NCBI GenBank assembly: GCA_905197955.1
Contig: CAJKAR010000002.1
Coordinates: 124,001 to 188,000 of the forward strand
From: an uncultured Lentisphaeria bacterium
GTDB taxonomy: Bacteria; Verrucomicrobiota; Lentisphaeria; Victivallales; UBA1829
Reading direction: 5' to 3'
DNA length: 64,000 bases
Part shown: positions 43,456-52,413 of the stretch, piece after piece
Position numbering within the stretch: the first letter of the stretch is position 1
How the letters are laid out: every line of letters begins with the position of its first letter
Notes under the pieces: model-generated
What the model saw: the letters and a program-made list of their open reading frames with translations, nothing else
Told to the model about the DNA's origin: nothing
Database searches by the model: none
Translations under genes and position numbers: made by a program

Positions 43456-46179
43456 ATGGACGTTCTGTTCAAAAAAGCAATACCGCTTCTGTCTTTGATT
43501 CTGCTGGTGTGTTCGGCAGGAGTGCAGGGGGCTTCCCCGATCCGTCTGGATGTGAACATTCATACGATGGGCGGCAATGTCCGCGGCTTTGGCGTGCTGG
43601 CGGAATATTCTGCGGCATCTCCCGGAAAGGTTGTTTTGACCAGAACGACAAAGCCCGGCGCGTTTGAATTCAAACCGGATTATGGCGGATTTGCTTCGAT
43701 CTGTTCGTTTAAGATTTACGATCCGCAGGGAAAGGTAGTTCAGTTTTTTGATCTTGGAGCGCAGAAGACGGAGCAGGCACGGTATGAATTTTCGCTTCCT
43801 GCGGGGAACCCGGGAGTCTGGCGCTTTTCCGTGGCAAATGGTCTGGGAACGGATTCCTATCAGATCGAATTCCCGGAGACTCCTGTGTGGGGCGTGCGCG
43901 GCGAGATGGCGCTTGGAATTCGAAACGCTTTCCCGAAGGAGATGTTTCTTTATGTGCCGGAACAGGCGGAACTTCTGATCGCTATGGCATGGGGGGCAAA
44001 GGAGGCGAATATCGAACTCTTTGACGGAACAAAACTGCTCGGTACGCCGAAGCCGGCCGGAAATCGAAAGCTCATCACTCTCGACCGGATTCCGAAAGGG
44101 AAAGCCGTCAAGGTTGTTCTCAATAATATGAAAGGCGCCGCGCTGGCGTTCGACGGGGTTCCCGGACTCCTCTGTCCGACTCCCGAAGCGGCTCTCAAGC
44201 TCAAGGGCGGACAGGTCAAAGCCTCCGGATTCCTTCTGAACGGACCGATTCAGGCGAACGTGCGGAACGTGATGGCCGAGTTCAAGCCGGATGATTTCCA
44301 ATTCACTTTGAAGTATCCGCCTTATGAACCGCAGAAAATCAGAAATCCGCAGCTGGAGTGCCTGCTGTTTGGAAGATACGGTCCGCTGGGAACGCTTGTC
44401 TCCGCGTCGGAAAAACAGATTCTGGATTCCTCCAGTCCGTTTTTCGGTGCCAACACGAAGCTGGACAACAAGAATCTGAAAGACTGGCGCAAAGGCATTT
44501 ACGGTGGAGTTATTTCTCCATTTTCCGCGGAAAGTCTTGCCGCAGCCGCGGAGACGCCGCTTTCGCTGAATCCTCTGTATCGGAACCGGGCGATTATCAA
44601 CCGGTCGCTGATTGCTGCGTTTTATCATCTGGTTCAGCTCCAGGGAGACGGCATTCTGCGGGAAGGGGATCTGCGCCGGAACGACTATCCCATGACCCAT
44701 TCCTTCTTTGTTTATGACAATCTGGCAAAGACGCTGGATCTTCTGAAAAACGATCTGACCCCGGCTCAGCGGGAGGCGTATCGCGACGCCCTGATCGAGC
44801 TCGGCGACAAGATCGCCGCCTATCAAGCGTATGAATCCAATCAGTGGGGCCATGTTATTTCGGGGCACCTGAACACCTACAAAGCGACCGGCGAGGCTCG
44901 TTTCAAACGCTATTTTGAGATTCTGATGGGCGCATACGTCAACTGCACATTCGGCAAAGATTCGAAGCACGGACTTCATCCGACCGGATTTTTCCTGGAA
45001 GAGTACGGTCCCGACGGCAACTACGATCATTTGAATATGTATGCCCTTGCAAGCGCCTACTACCGCTATCGCGCTCTGCCGGATGCGGACCCGGAACTGG
45101 TGCGTCAGATGCGCGACGGCATTCAGCGGAATCTGTATTACAAGAGTTTTCACTGGCTACCCTCGGCGGGGAACAATCCGGATTTCATTTTCACGCCCAA
45201 TGCGATGAACTGCCGGACCAATTCGCTTGTTTCCATTCCGAGTTATCCGGGCGATTATATGGCGGGACGTGAATTCGATCTCGGCTATACCCGGTTCATG
45301 ATGAATCGTCCGGTGCGTCCGGATGTTGCATATCCTGCCTCGGTGTTTCCGCATCTGGCGAACACGGATGAGTGGGCTTTGACTCTGATCCGCGAAGATC
45401 TGAGGAAGGGGCCCCGTGCATCTCAGGCGGATGACTACTTCGGTGGATGGACTCCCGAACTTTATGATGTCTACAAACTTCCGCTCAAAGCGAAAGTCGT
45501 TGAGCTTCCGTATCAGAAGAAGAGCGGCATGTGGGATCTTCCCGGACAGATCGCCTGGAAACGCGGTGAACTTTACGGGATCATCTTCTACGCCGTGGAT
45601 GGTGCCAATCGGAAATGGGAACCGCGCGGGATCATGAGCGGCGGCCCTCTCGGACTCTGGAGCCGGGAGCTCGGCTATGCGCTGGCTTCCATGCGCAATT
45701 CCCGCATCAATGCGGTGCTGGACAACCGGGATATCACCTGGAGCGGAGTGTATGGAACTCTTCCGAACGGAAAAATCGTGTACAGCGGCAAGGAACACAG
45801 TGATTTCAAGTGGATCCGTCGCGGTTCGGAATTTGAGATTACGGCATCTCTCCGTCCGGTAAAGGGAACACTCGCATGGACCTATACGATCCGCGAAAAC
45901 GGCGTGAAGATCCGGGTGAAACTGAATGCACCGGAACTCAGGGATGCGATTTTGAGTCTTCCTTTCCGCATGGAGAAGGAGGTTTCCATGAACATCGAGC
46001 GGCCGGGTGAGTTCGTCTACCGGCGCGGAAAGAGTTCGATGACCGTGACATGGCCGGCGGACCGCAAGGCGTTCCTGAGCGGAAAACTGGAGACATCCCA
46101 TAAAGAGATTCCCGTCAACGCCCTCCGCATTCCGTTCCCGGAAAACGGCGTAATGGATTTGACGATCACAGTAAAATAA
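43456..46179 (+). CDS. Secreted polysaccharide-lyase-like protein of unknown family
   Basis: The 907-aa protein has a signal peptide (AIPLLSLILLVCSAGVQGA). Residues 27-370 are beta-rich. Residues about 375-620 look like an alpha/alpha toroid, with EEYGPDGNYDHLNMY (515-529) resembling the Asp-Gly-x-Tyr element of alginate-lyase and heparinase-type toroids. Residues 680-907 form a beta-sandwich-like end. This three-part build is usual for secreted polysaccharide lyases, but I do not recognise a family. GGAGG precedes the ATG. It has a perfect promoter with two operators and is followed by a prepilin-like gene. Confidence 0.6.
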   Translation: MDVLFKKAIPLLSLILLVCSAGVQGASPIRLDVNIHTMGGNVRGFGVLAEYSAASPGKVVLTRTTKPGAFEFKPDYGGFASICSFKIYDPQGKVVQFFDLGAQKTEQARYEFSLPAGNPGVWRFSVANGLGTDSYQIEFPETPVWGVRGEMALGIRNAFPKEMFLYVPEQAELLIAMAWGAKEANIELFDGTKLLGTPKPAGNRKLITLDRIPKGKAVKVVLNNMKGAALAFDGVPGLLCPTPEAALKLKGGQVKASGFLLNGPIQANVRNVMAEFKPDDFQFTLKYPPYEPQKIRNPQLECLLFGRYGPLGTLVSASEKQILDSSSPFFGANTKLDNKNLKDWRKGIYGGVISPFSAESLAAAAETPLSLNPLYRNRAIINRSLIAAFYHLVQLQGDGILREGDLRRNDYPMTHSFFVYDNLAKTLDLLKNDLTPAQREAYRDALIELGDKIAAYQAYESNQWGHVISGHLNTYKATGEARFKRYFEILMGAYVNCTFGKDSKHGLHPTGFFLEEYGPDGNYDHLNMYALASAYYRYRALPDADPELVRQMRDGIQRNLYYKSFHWLPSAGNNPDFIFTPNAMNCRTNSLVSIPSYPGDYMAGREFDLGYTRFMMNRPVRPDVAYPASVFPHLANTDEWALTLIREDLRKGPRASQADDYFGGWTPELYDVYKLPLKAKVVELPYQKKSGMWDLPGQIAWKRGELYGIIFYAVDGANRKWEPRGIMSGGPLGLWSRELGYALASMRNSRINAVLDNRDITWSGVYGTLPNGKIVYSGKEHSDFKWIRRGSEFEITASLRPVKGTLAWTYTIRENGVKIRVKLNAPELRDAILSLPFRMEKEVSMNIERPGEFVYRRGKSSMTVTWPADRKAFLSGKLETSHKEIPVNALRIPFPENGVMDLTITVK

Positions 46180-46202
46180 AAGAATCAATCGGGAGGATTG
46201 AA

Positions 46203-46964
46203 ATGAAGAGAAAATATGGTTTCACACTCATAGAGCTCCTCGTGGTAATTGCCATCATCGCCATCCTGGCGGCCCTGCTGCTGCCGGCTTTGCAGTCGGC
46301 GCGACAGTCGGGACAGAAGGCCTCCTGCAGTTCGAACGTGAAGCAGATCATCGCCGGATTTCTTCAATATGGACTGGATCATGACGATTTCATTCTTCCC
46401 ATGACCACCGATAAAAGCACTCCCGGAAAATTCGACAATCGCGGGTTTGAAAGCCATTATTCGACCAATCAGCCCGGCTGGGCGTGGTATATTACTTCTT
46501 ATGTGGGGATCAACGCTCCGCTGAAGACGGACAACCCTCTCTACACTCCGATGCCGAAGGAGAAGAGAAACGGTCTTTTCTGCTGTCCCGGAGACAGCAA
46601 GCGGATCGTCGATAATTTTGCCGCCATCCATTACGGACTGCTCCAGTATGACATCGGCGGTCGTTATGACGCCTACGGCGCCACCGGTGTTGTCCAGCGC
46701 TTCAACAAATTGAAAAACGCCTCCCGCAAGGTCGTTCATGCCGAGGGCTATTATAAAGCGGGGACCTCCTATCCCTATGCGGTGTATAATGATCTGACGA
46801 CCAATGCCGCCATCGAACTGACCGGGCGCCATGGCATGCGCGCGAATTTCAGCTATGCGGATGGCCATGTCGAAAACCGTTCCAAAGCCAGCTTTCCCCC
46901 TGCCGGCGGATATGCGTGGGCAAAAAACATCGAACTGGGATTCGACTGCATTCTCTATCAGTGA
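46203..46964 (+). CDS. Prepilin-like protein with type II/IV N-terminal methylation motif
   Basis: The 253-aa protein has leader MKRKYG, a normal Gly before the cleavage, then FTLIELLVVIAIIAILAALL. H-x9-DG is present near the C-terminus (RHGMRANFSYADGHV). The start has GGAGG upstream, 23 bases after the secreted protein gene, so the two should be co-transcribed. It is the third regulator/prepilin/secreted-enzyme association within 29 kb. Confidence 0.88.
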   Translation: MKRKYGFTLIELLVVIAIIAILAALLLPALQSARQSGQKASCSSNVKQIIAGFLQYGLDHDDFILPMTTDKSTPGKFDNRGFESHYSTNQPGWAWYITSYVGINAPLKTDNPLYTPMPKEKRNGLFCCPGDSKRIVDNFAAIHYGLLQYDIGGRYDAYGATGVVQRFNKLKNASRKVVHAEGYYKAGTSYPYAVYNDLTTNAAIELTGRHGMRANFSYADGHVENRSKASFPPAGGYAWAKNIELGFDCILYQ

Positions 46965-47042
46965 TGCGGAACGGCGCCGCTGTTGAAGTCGTCTTCTTCT
47001 CGAAGATGCGATGAATCAAATCCGCGAGTCAAAGAATCCGGC

Positions 47043-47861
47043 TTACTGGACTGTTTCCTGGAAGATGGTTCGTCGTGCGGCTTCTTTTGTCGCATCGTCC
47101 GGGAAGATTGCGTAGAGAGTCGGACCGCTTCCTGTGATCTGTACTGCGAGGGCTCCCGCCGCCAGAAGCTGTTCCTTTCGGATGTGCAGGAGCGGAAATT
47201 TGTCCCAGAGAGCAGGCGCCAGATCATTGCGCAGAAGCGTTGCGGTTTTTTCAAAATCTCCGGATTTCAGGGCGCGGAGAAGATCATCGAGAGTCCGTTG
47301 GTCGCCGGTCTCCTTGATGTGCCTGTAACCCCATGGCGTTGAGACAGGAAAATGCATGGGACAGATCAGAACCGGCGGGATGCACAGGTTTTCGACCGGT
47401 TCCAGGCGGTCGCCGATTCCGCGTCCGATCGAGGGAACCGGATTGAGAAACAGCGGAACATCCGCACCGCAGGAGAGAGCCGCCGCATGACCGCCATCCG
47501 GCAGCGCTCCATACCGTTTCTGCAGTGCGAGGATGACCGCTGCCGCATCGGAGCTTCCTCCGCCCATGCCTGCGGCGACCGGAATCCGTTTCCGGATGAA
47601 GATCCGGACCGAAGGGGCAATTCCCAGGGCGGAACAGACGGCCCGTGCGGCGCGTCCGCAGAGATTGTCGCCATCCTTCGGGAGCGGTGCATCGGAGGAG
47701 ACCCGGATTTCTCCCTTTCCGTCATCGGTGAATTCGATATCGAGTTCATCGCAGGGATCGGCGAGGGGGACGAAGAGGGTCTCGATCTCGTGATATCCGT
47801 TCGGCAGAGTTCCGCAGATTCGCAGAAACAGATTGATTTTGGATGGCGCTGTGCACTGCAT
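47043..47861 (-). CDS. ispE: 4-diphosphocytidyl-2-C-methyl-D-erythritol kinase
   Basis: This GHMP kinase acts in the non-mevalonate isoprenoid pathway. The 272-aa product begins with SKINLFLRICGTLPNGYHEI and has the ATP loop RIPVAAGMGGGSSDAAA and the late ITGSGPTLYAIF. It starts 14 bases after the oxidoreductase gene, so they form a pair. Confidence 0.96.
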   Translation of the reverse strand: MQCTAPSKINLFLRICGTLPNGYHEIETLFVPLADPCDELDIEFTDDGKGEIRVSSDAPLPKDGDNLCGRAARAVCSALGIAPSVRIFIRKRIPVAAGMGGGSSDAAAVILALQKRYGALPDGGHAAALSCGADVPLFLNPVPSIGRGIGDRLEPVENLCIPPVLICPMHFPVSTPWGYRHIKETGDQRTLDDLLRALKSGDFEKTATLLRNDLAPALWDKFPLLHIRKEQLLAAGALAVQITGSGPTLYAIFPDDATKEAARRTIFQETVQ

Positions 47862-47875
47862 AGGATCAGAATCGT

Positions 47876-48889
47876 TCAGAATTTTTTAAGGTTGTAGAGT
47901 CCGTACTTTGTATTGTAGGAAGAGATTTCGTCTGTAATGCGGACCGCCAGGGCAAGGGCGTTGAGTCCGTCCCGTCCGGAGACGCGCGGCTTGACCGGAT
48001 GCCCGCCGTTTTTCCGCGTTTCCGCGACACAGGCGATGAAGTTTTCCAGTTCTCCTGCAAGCGCATTGGTTTCGCAAAGATCGATGTGTTTTTTCGAAAC
48101 CCCGATGAGTCCGCGCCGGTAAATCTTGCCGCAGTGGTTTGCGTAGTCCATGGAGATGTAGGAATCGGTCTGGAAGACGCGGAATTTGCGCATCGGTTCC
48201 GGACTCATGCGGCTGGCGGTCACATTGGCGACAGCTCCGTTTGTGAATTTGATGCGGACATTTGCAATATCTTCCGTCTTGCTGAGGACGGGGATGCCGA
48301 CCGCATCGATCCGTTCCACCGGAGCCCCCACCATCGTCAGCACCAGATCCAGATCGTGGATCATGAGATCCAGCACGACGCTGACCTCCGTTCCGCGTCT
48401 GTGCTGCCCCGGGCGCGGCGGCGGATACTTGGCAAGACGGTGCGCCTCAATGAAAAGCGTTTTCGAATGATGTTTTTCAAGATAATCCATCGCCGGATTG
48501 AACCGTTCGACATGACCGACCGCGAAGACCAGATTCTTCTCCTCGGCGGTTTTTACCATCTCTTCCGCCTCCGCAACCGTGACGGCGATGGGTTTTTCCA
48601 TCAGGATATGCTTGTTCATTCCCATCAGCTCCATTGCCGCGGCATGATGTCCCGTGGCGGGAACGGCAACGCTGAGAGCATCGCACTGCTCGGCGAGTTC
48701 CCGGATCGTGGCAAACGGTTTTGTGTGGAATTCCGCTGCGACTGCCTCGGCGCATTTCGGATTGAGATCGTAAACTCCGACCAGATCGGCATTTTTCGAT
48801 TCGCTGTAAATTTTTGTATGGTATCTGCCGAGAACGCCGACTCCGACGACTCCGACCTTGATTTTATTTTCGGGCGCTGTTCCGAACAT
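47876..48889 (-). CDS. Gfo/Idh/MocA-family oxidoreductase
   Basis: The 337-aa protein has a Rossmann start, KVGVVGVGVLGRYHTKIY, and the family motif ILMEKPIAVTVAEAEEM with the catalytic lysine; GHVERFNPAM follows. A C-terminal DLMIHDLDLVLTMVG gives the usual His/Asp pair. It should oxidise or reduce a sugar or nucleotide sugar with NAD(P). The substrate cannot be told. GAGGA lies nine bases before the ATG. A terminator separates it from the upstream TIGR04073 gene. Confidence 0.88.
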   Translation of the reverse strand: MFGTAPENKIKVGVVGVGVLGRYHTKIYSESKNADLVGVYDLNPKCAEAVAAEFHTKPFATIRELAEQCDALSVAVPATGHHAAAMELMGMNKHILMEKPIAVTVAEAEEMVKTAEEKNLVFAVGHVERFNPAMDYLEKHHSKTLFIEAHRLAKYPPPRPGQHRRGTEVSVVLDLMIHDLDLVLTMVGAPVERIDAVGIPVLSKTEDIANVRIKFTNGAVANVTASRMSPEPMRKFRVFQTDSYISMDYANHCGKIYRRGLIGVSKKHIDLCETNALAGELENFIACVAETRKNGGHPVKPRVSGRDGLNALALAVRITDEISSYNTKYGLYNLKKF

Positions 48890-48921
48890 GATGCGATATC
48901 CTCAATAGAAGCTGTTATAAG

Positions 48922-48956
48922 AAAAGGGACCAAACGAGATTGTCTCGTCCGGTCCC
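48922..48956 (-). terminator. Terminator of the TIGR04073-type gene
   Basis: GGGACC/GGTCCC outside and ACGAGA/TCTCGT inside form a two-part stem with a three-base loop. The minus strand then runs into TTTTCTTAT. It lies 24 bases past the stop of the exported protein gene. Confidence 0.85.
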
Positions 48957-48979
48957 GGAAGTGACTGACTCAGATTTTA

Positions 48980-49417
48980 TCAGTTCATCGTGGCGGAGGA
49001 GGGATAGACAAAGTTGTAATAGTTCTTATCCGGCGTAATGATCCATTCCGGTCTCATGATCGGTCCGTATCCCCATCCGGCTTCGTTCGGATCCTGGCGG
49101 CAGCCCGGGAGCGGTACGAGGAATGTGGCGATGTCAACCACACCGACGATTTCGCGTTCCACGACAAAGCAGAGTCCGTAGAAGACCCCATAGGTGCATG
49201 CAGCAAAGCCGCCTTCTTCGAAATTGACCTCATACATCTTCAGCGGCAGTTCCAGCGCACCGAACGCGACATTGGTTACACCGCGTCCGAGTTTGCGGGT
49301 AATACCCTGAAGGGCTGTGCTGAAGGCGCTTTCATCCTCAGCCGCTGCGAGATTGGTTGTGGTTCCGACGACACAGAGGGTGACGGCTGCCAGCAGAATG
49401 GTCTTCCAGAATTTCAT
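48980..49417 (-). CDS. Exosortase system-associated protein, TIGR04073-like
   Basis: The 145-aa exported protein has a signal peptide (MKFWKTILLAAVTLCVVGTTTNLAAA) and the family-like pattern TRKLGRGVTNVAFGALELP, FEEGGFAACTYGVFYG, VEREIVGVVDIATFLVPLPG and MRPEWI. Proteins of this type occur in bacteria with exosortase/PEP-CTERM systems; their function is unknown. No exosortase or PEP-CTERM target is in the window. The ATG at 49417 has AGGAG upstream; longer readings add unrelated sequence. Confidence 0.7.
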   Translation of the reverse strand: MKFWKTILLAAVTLCVVGTTTNLAAAEDESAFSTALQGITRKLGRGVTNVAFGALELPLKMYEVNFEEGGFAACTYGVFYGLCFVVEREIVGVVDIATFLVPLPGCRQDPNEAGWGYGPIMRPEWIITPDKNYYNFVYPSSATMN

Positions 49418-49581
49418 TTTGTCTCCTGTTTTGTTAATTATTTTTAAAAATTTTTCATTTCTGTCATGAAAGACAGTGGTATTCCGAAGAATATGAGCTA
49501 ATATATTCCCGCTTTCGTTGCGTTCAAGCGAAAGTTGCATACTTTTTTAGCAACTGAACGATAAAAAACGGATTTTTTTTT

Positions 49582-50064
49582 ATGAAAACAGGAAAAAAGG
49601 CGGTCGAGACGCCGAAAAATCTCAAACATGAAGGTCTGACGCTCCTGAACAGGAACCATAAAGAGTACCCCGTTTCTCCGGAAAATGCAAAACTGGAATT
49701 TTTTGAAAATGCTTATCCGAACCGCGATTATGTGATCGAATTTGACTGCCCGGAATTCACCAGTCTGTGCCCCGTGACCGGACAGCCCGATTTCGGGCAT
49801 ATCAAGATCCGTTATGTTGCCGACCGGCGTTGCATTGAAAGCAAATCTCTCAAACTTTACTTGTTTTCTTTCCGGAATGCCAATACATTTCATGAGGAGG
49901 CTGTCAACCGGATCCTGACGGATCTTGTGAAGGTGCTCTCTCCGCGCTGGATGCGGGTGGAGGGCGTTTTCCGGCCCCGGGGCGGAATCGCGATTTCCGT
50001 GGTCGCCGAGGATGGATCCCGTCCGGAGCTGGCTGCCAGAACGGCATCGGTGATTCAACATTAA
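49582..50064 (+). CDS. queF: NADPH-dependent 7-cyano-7-deazaguanine reductase
   Basis: The enzyme reduces preQ0 to preQ1, the base that Tgt inserts into tRNA. The 160-aa product is the short, single-domain QueF type. It has FTSLCPVTGQPDFG with the catalytic cysteine, IESKSLKLYLFSFRN, FHEEAVNRIL, and the C-terminal VFRPRGGIAISV. It starts the queF-argJ-argB run. No preQ1 riboswitch pattern is visible upstream. Confidence 0.95.
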   Translation: MKTGKKAVETPKNLKHEGLTLLNRNHKEYPVSPENAKLEFFENAYPNRDYVIEFDCPEFTSLCPVTGQPDFGHIKIRYVADRRCIESKSLKLYLFSFRNANTFHEEAVNRILTDLVKVLSPRWMRVEGVFRPRGGIAISVVAEDGSRPELAARTASVIQH

Positions 50065-50080
50065 CAGAAAGGGTTGCAAT

Positions 50081-51304
50081 ATGAATATGGATTTCATTGA
50101 AAATGGTGGAATCACTTCTCCGAAAGGGTTCCAGGCTGCCGGAGTCTGTGCCGGTCTCAAACGGAACGGCGCGCTCGACATGGCGATGATCTATTCGGAA
50201 AAACCTTGCTCGTTTTCCGGAACGTTTACGACGAATCTGTTTCCAGCCGCCCCGGTTCAGCTCTGCAAGGAACGGGTCCTGAAAGAGAATAAAATTCAGG
50301 CGGTGATCGTCAACAGCGGCGTTGCCAATGCCTGCACCGGGCTGGAAGGGTATCGGAATGCGGAAGCCATGGCCCGTCTTACGGCCGCCGAACTGAATCT
50401 TGCTCCCGGCATGGTGATGGTCTCTTCCACCGGGCGGATTGGAAACCAGCTTCCCATGGATAAAATTGAAGCAGGAATCAAAGCAGCGGCAAAGGCTCTC
50501 CGTCCGGATGGCGGCGCGGAGGCGGCAAAAGCCATCATGACCACCGATACCAAACCCAAGGAGATTGCGCTGACTTTTTCCGTCGGAGACAAGGTTGTCA
50601 CGGTCGGCGGCATCTGCAAGGGCGCCGGCATGATCGCTCCGAAAATGGCGGTTCCCCATGCCACGATGCTCTGCTACATTACAACGGACTGCATGATTTC
50701 CAACAAACAGCTTTCCTCCATGCTCGGAGAGGTTGTGGACGACTCCTTCAACAAGGTCACGGTGGATGGCGACATGAGCACGAACGACACGGTGATCGTT
50801 ATGGCCAACGGAGCTTCCGGCGCGGAGATCCGGGAAGGTTCGCTCGATGAACAGCATTTCAAGACGGCTCTGACGATGGTGGCTCAGCATCTTGCCCGCA
50901 GTATCGCGATGGACGGAGAAGGGGCTACAAAATTTGTCAGTGTCGAGGTTTCCGGTGCGGCGAACGATTCGGAGGCGGAACTCTGTGCGAGAACCGTTGC
51001 CAATTCCCTGCTCTGCAAAACCGCGTGGTTCGGCTGCGATCCGAACTGGGGACGGGTCCTTGCGGCGGCCGGCAGATCCGGAGCGAATTTTTCCGCGGAG
51101 AATGTTTCGCTTGATTATGACGAGATGCCCGTTGTCCGCAACGGCATGGATGCGGGAGTGCCCGAATCGGAACTCGCCAGAGTCCTGAAGCGCGGGGAAT
51201 TCACGATCAAGCTGAATCTGGGGGAAGGCCATGGAACGTTCACGGTCTGGACCTCCGATGTGTCCTATGACTATGTAAAGATCAACGCGGATTACCACAC
51301 CTGA
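50081..51304 (+). CDS. argJ: Glutamate N-acetyltransferase / amino-acid acetyltransferase
   Basis: ArgJ moves the acetyl group from N-acetylornithine to glutamate in the cyclic arginine pathway. The 407-aa precursor is self-cleaved at the Thr in PHATMLCYITTD; KGAGMIAPKMA precedes it and DPNWGRVLAAAGRSG follows. It begins 16 bases after queF. A separate argA-like gene at 28.7 kb can prime the cycle, so whether this ArgJ also uses acetyl-CoA is open. Confidence 0.96.
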   Translation: MNMDFIENGGITSPKGFQAAGVCAGLKRNGALDMAMIYSEKPCSFSGTFTTNLFPAAPVQLCKERVLKENKIQAVIVNSGVANACTGLEGYRNAEAMARLTAAELNLAPGMVMVSSTGRIGNQLPMDKIEAGIKAAAKALRPDGGAEAAKAIMTTDTKPKEIALTFSVGDKVVTVGGICKGAGMIAPKMAVPHATMLCYITTDCMISNKQLSSMLGEVVDDSFNKVTVDGDMSTNDTVIVMANGASGAEIREGSLDEQHFKTALTMVAQHLARSIAMDGEGATKFVSVEVSGAANDSEAELCARTVANSLLCKTAWFGCDPNWGRVLAAAGRSGANFSAENVSLDYDEMPVVRNGMDAGVPESELARVLKRGEFTIKLNLGEGHGTFTVWTSDVSYDYVKINADYHT

Positions 51305-51348
51305 TCCGGCGGGTAATCCGGATTTGAAAAACCGGGAGATAGAAAATC

Positions 51349-52224
51349 ATGATGCAAGCAATGGAAAAGGCGGAAGTCCTGATCGAGGCACTTCCCTACA
51401 TTCAGAAATTCAGCGATGCAATCGTTGTCATCAAATTCGGCGGCAGTGCGATGGAGGATCCTGAGCTGACCCGCAAGACCATGCGCGACATTGTCCTGCT
51501 GGATGCCATCGGCATGAAGCCGGTTGTGGTCCATGGCGGCGGCAAGGCCATCACGGCCCGTCTGAAAGAGCTGAACATTGAGACGAAATTCATCAACGGA
51601 CTCCGTTACACCTGCGATCGGACGATCGCCGTGGTGGACGATGTCCTTCACAATGTCACGAACAAGGCTCTGGTGGACGGCATTCGTGCATCCGGAGCAA
51701 AAGGTGCGCAGATTTCGGGAAAGAAGATCCTGCGCGCAAAACGGCTGACCACAACGGATAAGGAGACCGGAAAGGAACTGGATATCGGATTCGTCGGTCA
51801 GGTGGTCGCGGTCGATACGGCCCCGATCATGGACTGCATTAAATACGGATTCATTCCGGTGATTGCTCCTCTTGCCACCGATTTCTATGGTCAGGCGTAC
51901 AACATCAACGCGGATATGGCGGCATGCGATATTGCCAAGAGCCTGAAGGCCCGCAAACTGATCTTCCTGAGCGATGTTCCCGGCATTCTGCGCGATCCGA
52001 AGGATGAATCCACATTGATCTCCTCCATCAAGACCTCTCAGGTGGATGGATTGATTCAGGAGGGAGTGCTTTCCGGCGGAATGCTTCCGAAGATCCGCAG
52101 TTCCGTGGAAGCCCTGGAGGCCGGAACCAGCGAGGTTCACATGATCGACGGGCGCGTTCCTCATTCTCTTCTGCTGGAAATCTTTACAGACAAGGGAGTC
52201 GGCACCGAGATTGTGAACGGATAA
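51349..52224 (+). CDS. argB: Acetylglutamate kinase
   Basis: The enzyme phosphorylates N-acetylglutamate. The 291-aa product has VVIKFGGSAM, VVVHGGGKAITARL, FINGLRYT, NINADMAACDIA and FLSDVPGIL. An N-terminal helix of the kind found in the hexameric, arginine-inhibited class is present (EKAEVLIEALPYIQKF), so feedback inhibition is likely. It follows argJ by 44 bases and ends before a strong terminator. Confidence 0.97.
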   Translation: MMQAMEKAEVLIEALPYIQKFSDAIVVIKFGGSAMEDPELTRKTMRDIVLLDAIGMKPVVVHGGGKAITARLKELNIETKFINGLRYTCDRTIAVVDDVLHNVTNKALVDGIRASGAKGAQISGKKILRAKRLTTTDKETGKELDIGFVGQVVAVDTAPIMDCIKYGFIPVIAPLATDFYGQAYNINADMAACDIAKSLKARKLIFLSDVPGILRDPKDESTLISSIKTSQVDGLIQEGVLSGGMLPKIRSSVEALEAGTSEVHMIDGRVPHSLLLEIFTDKGVGTEIVNG

Positions 52225-52260
52225 GTTTCACGGAAGTCGCAGCTTCCTTGTTTTTCCTCT

Positions 52261-52302
52261 GGCGGATCGGGTCCGAAAGGCTCCGATCCGCCTTGGATTT
52301 TT
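52261..52302 (+). terminator. Terminator after argB
   Basis: A 10-bp perfect stem GGCGGATCGG/CCGATCCGCC is followed by TTGGATTTTT. It closes the queF-argJ-argB run. Confidence 0.85.
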
Positions 52303-52331
52303 AAGGGAGGATAAAAAAAATGAAAAAAAAA

Positions 52332-52360
52332 TTGCAAAATGAATTTTCCCGTGCTATATT
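52332..52360 (+). promoter_or_regulatory. Promoter of rpsT
   Basis: TTGCAA (52332-52337) and TATATT (52355-52360) are separated by 17 bases, about 54 bases before the rpsT ATG. Confidence 0.7.
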
Positions 52361-52413
52361 ACACGTTCTGATGCAACTTGTTCGAAAATGACAAATATGA
52401 AGGGATAGAAAAA

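Noticed and set aside
42211..45153. 980-codon frame on the minus strand
   Set aside because: Only the last 350 codons are the GntR/LacI-type regulator. The rest is antisense to the 907-aa secreted protein gene and crosses its promoter region.
49418..49581. Possible preQ1 riboswitch before queF
   Set aside because: The region has a small CTTTCG/CGAAAG hairpin and a CTGTC/GACAG repeat, but neither fits the preQ1 consensus I know.
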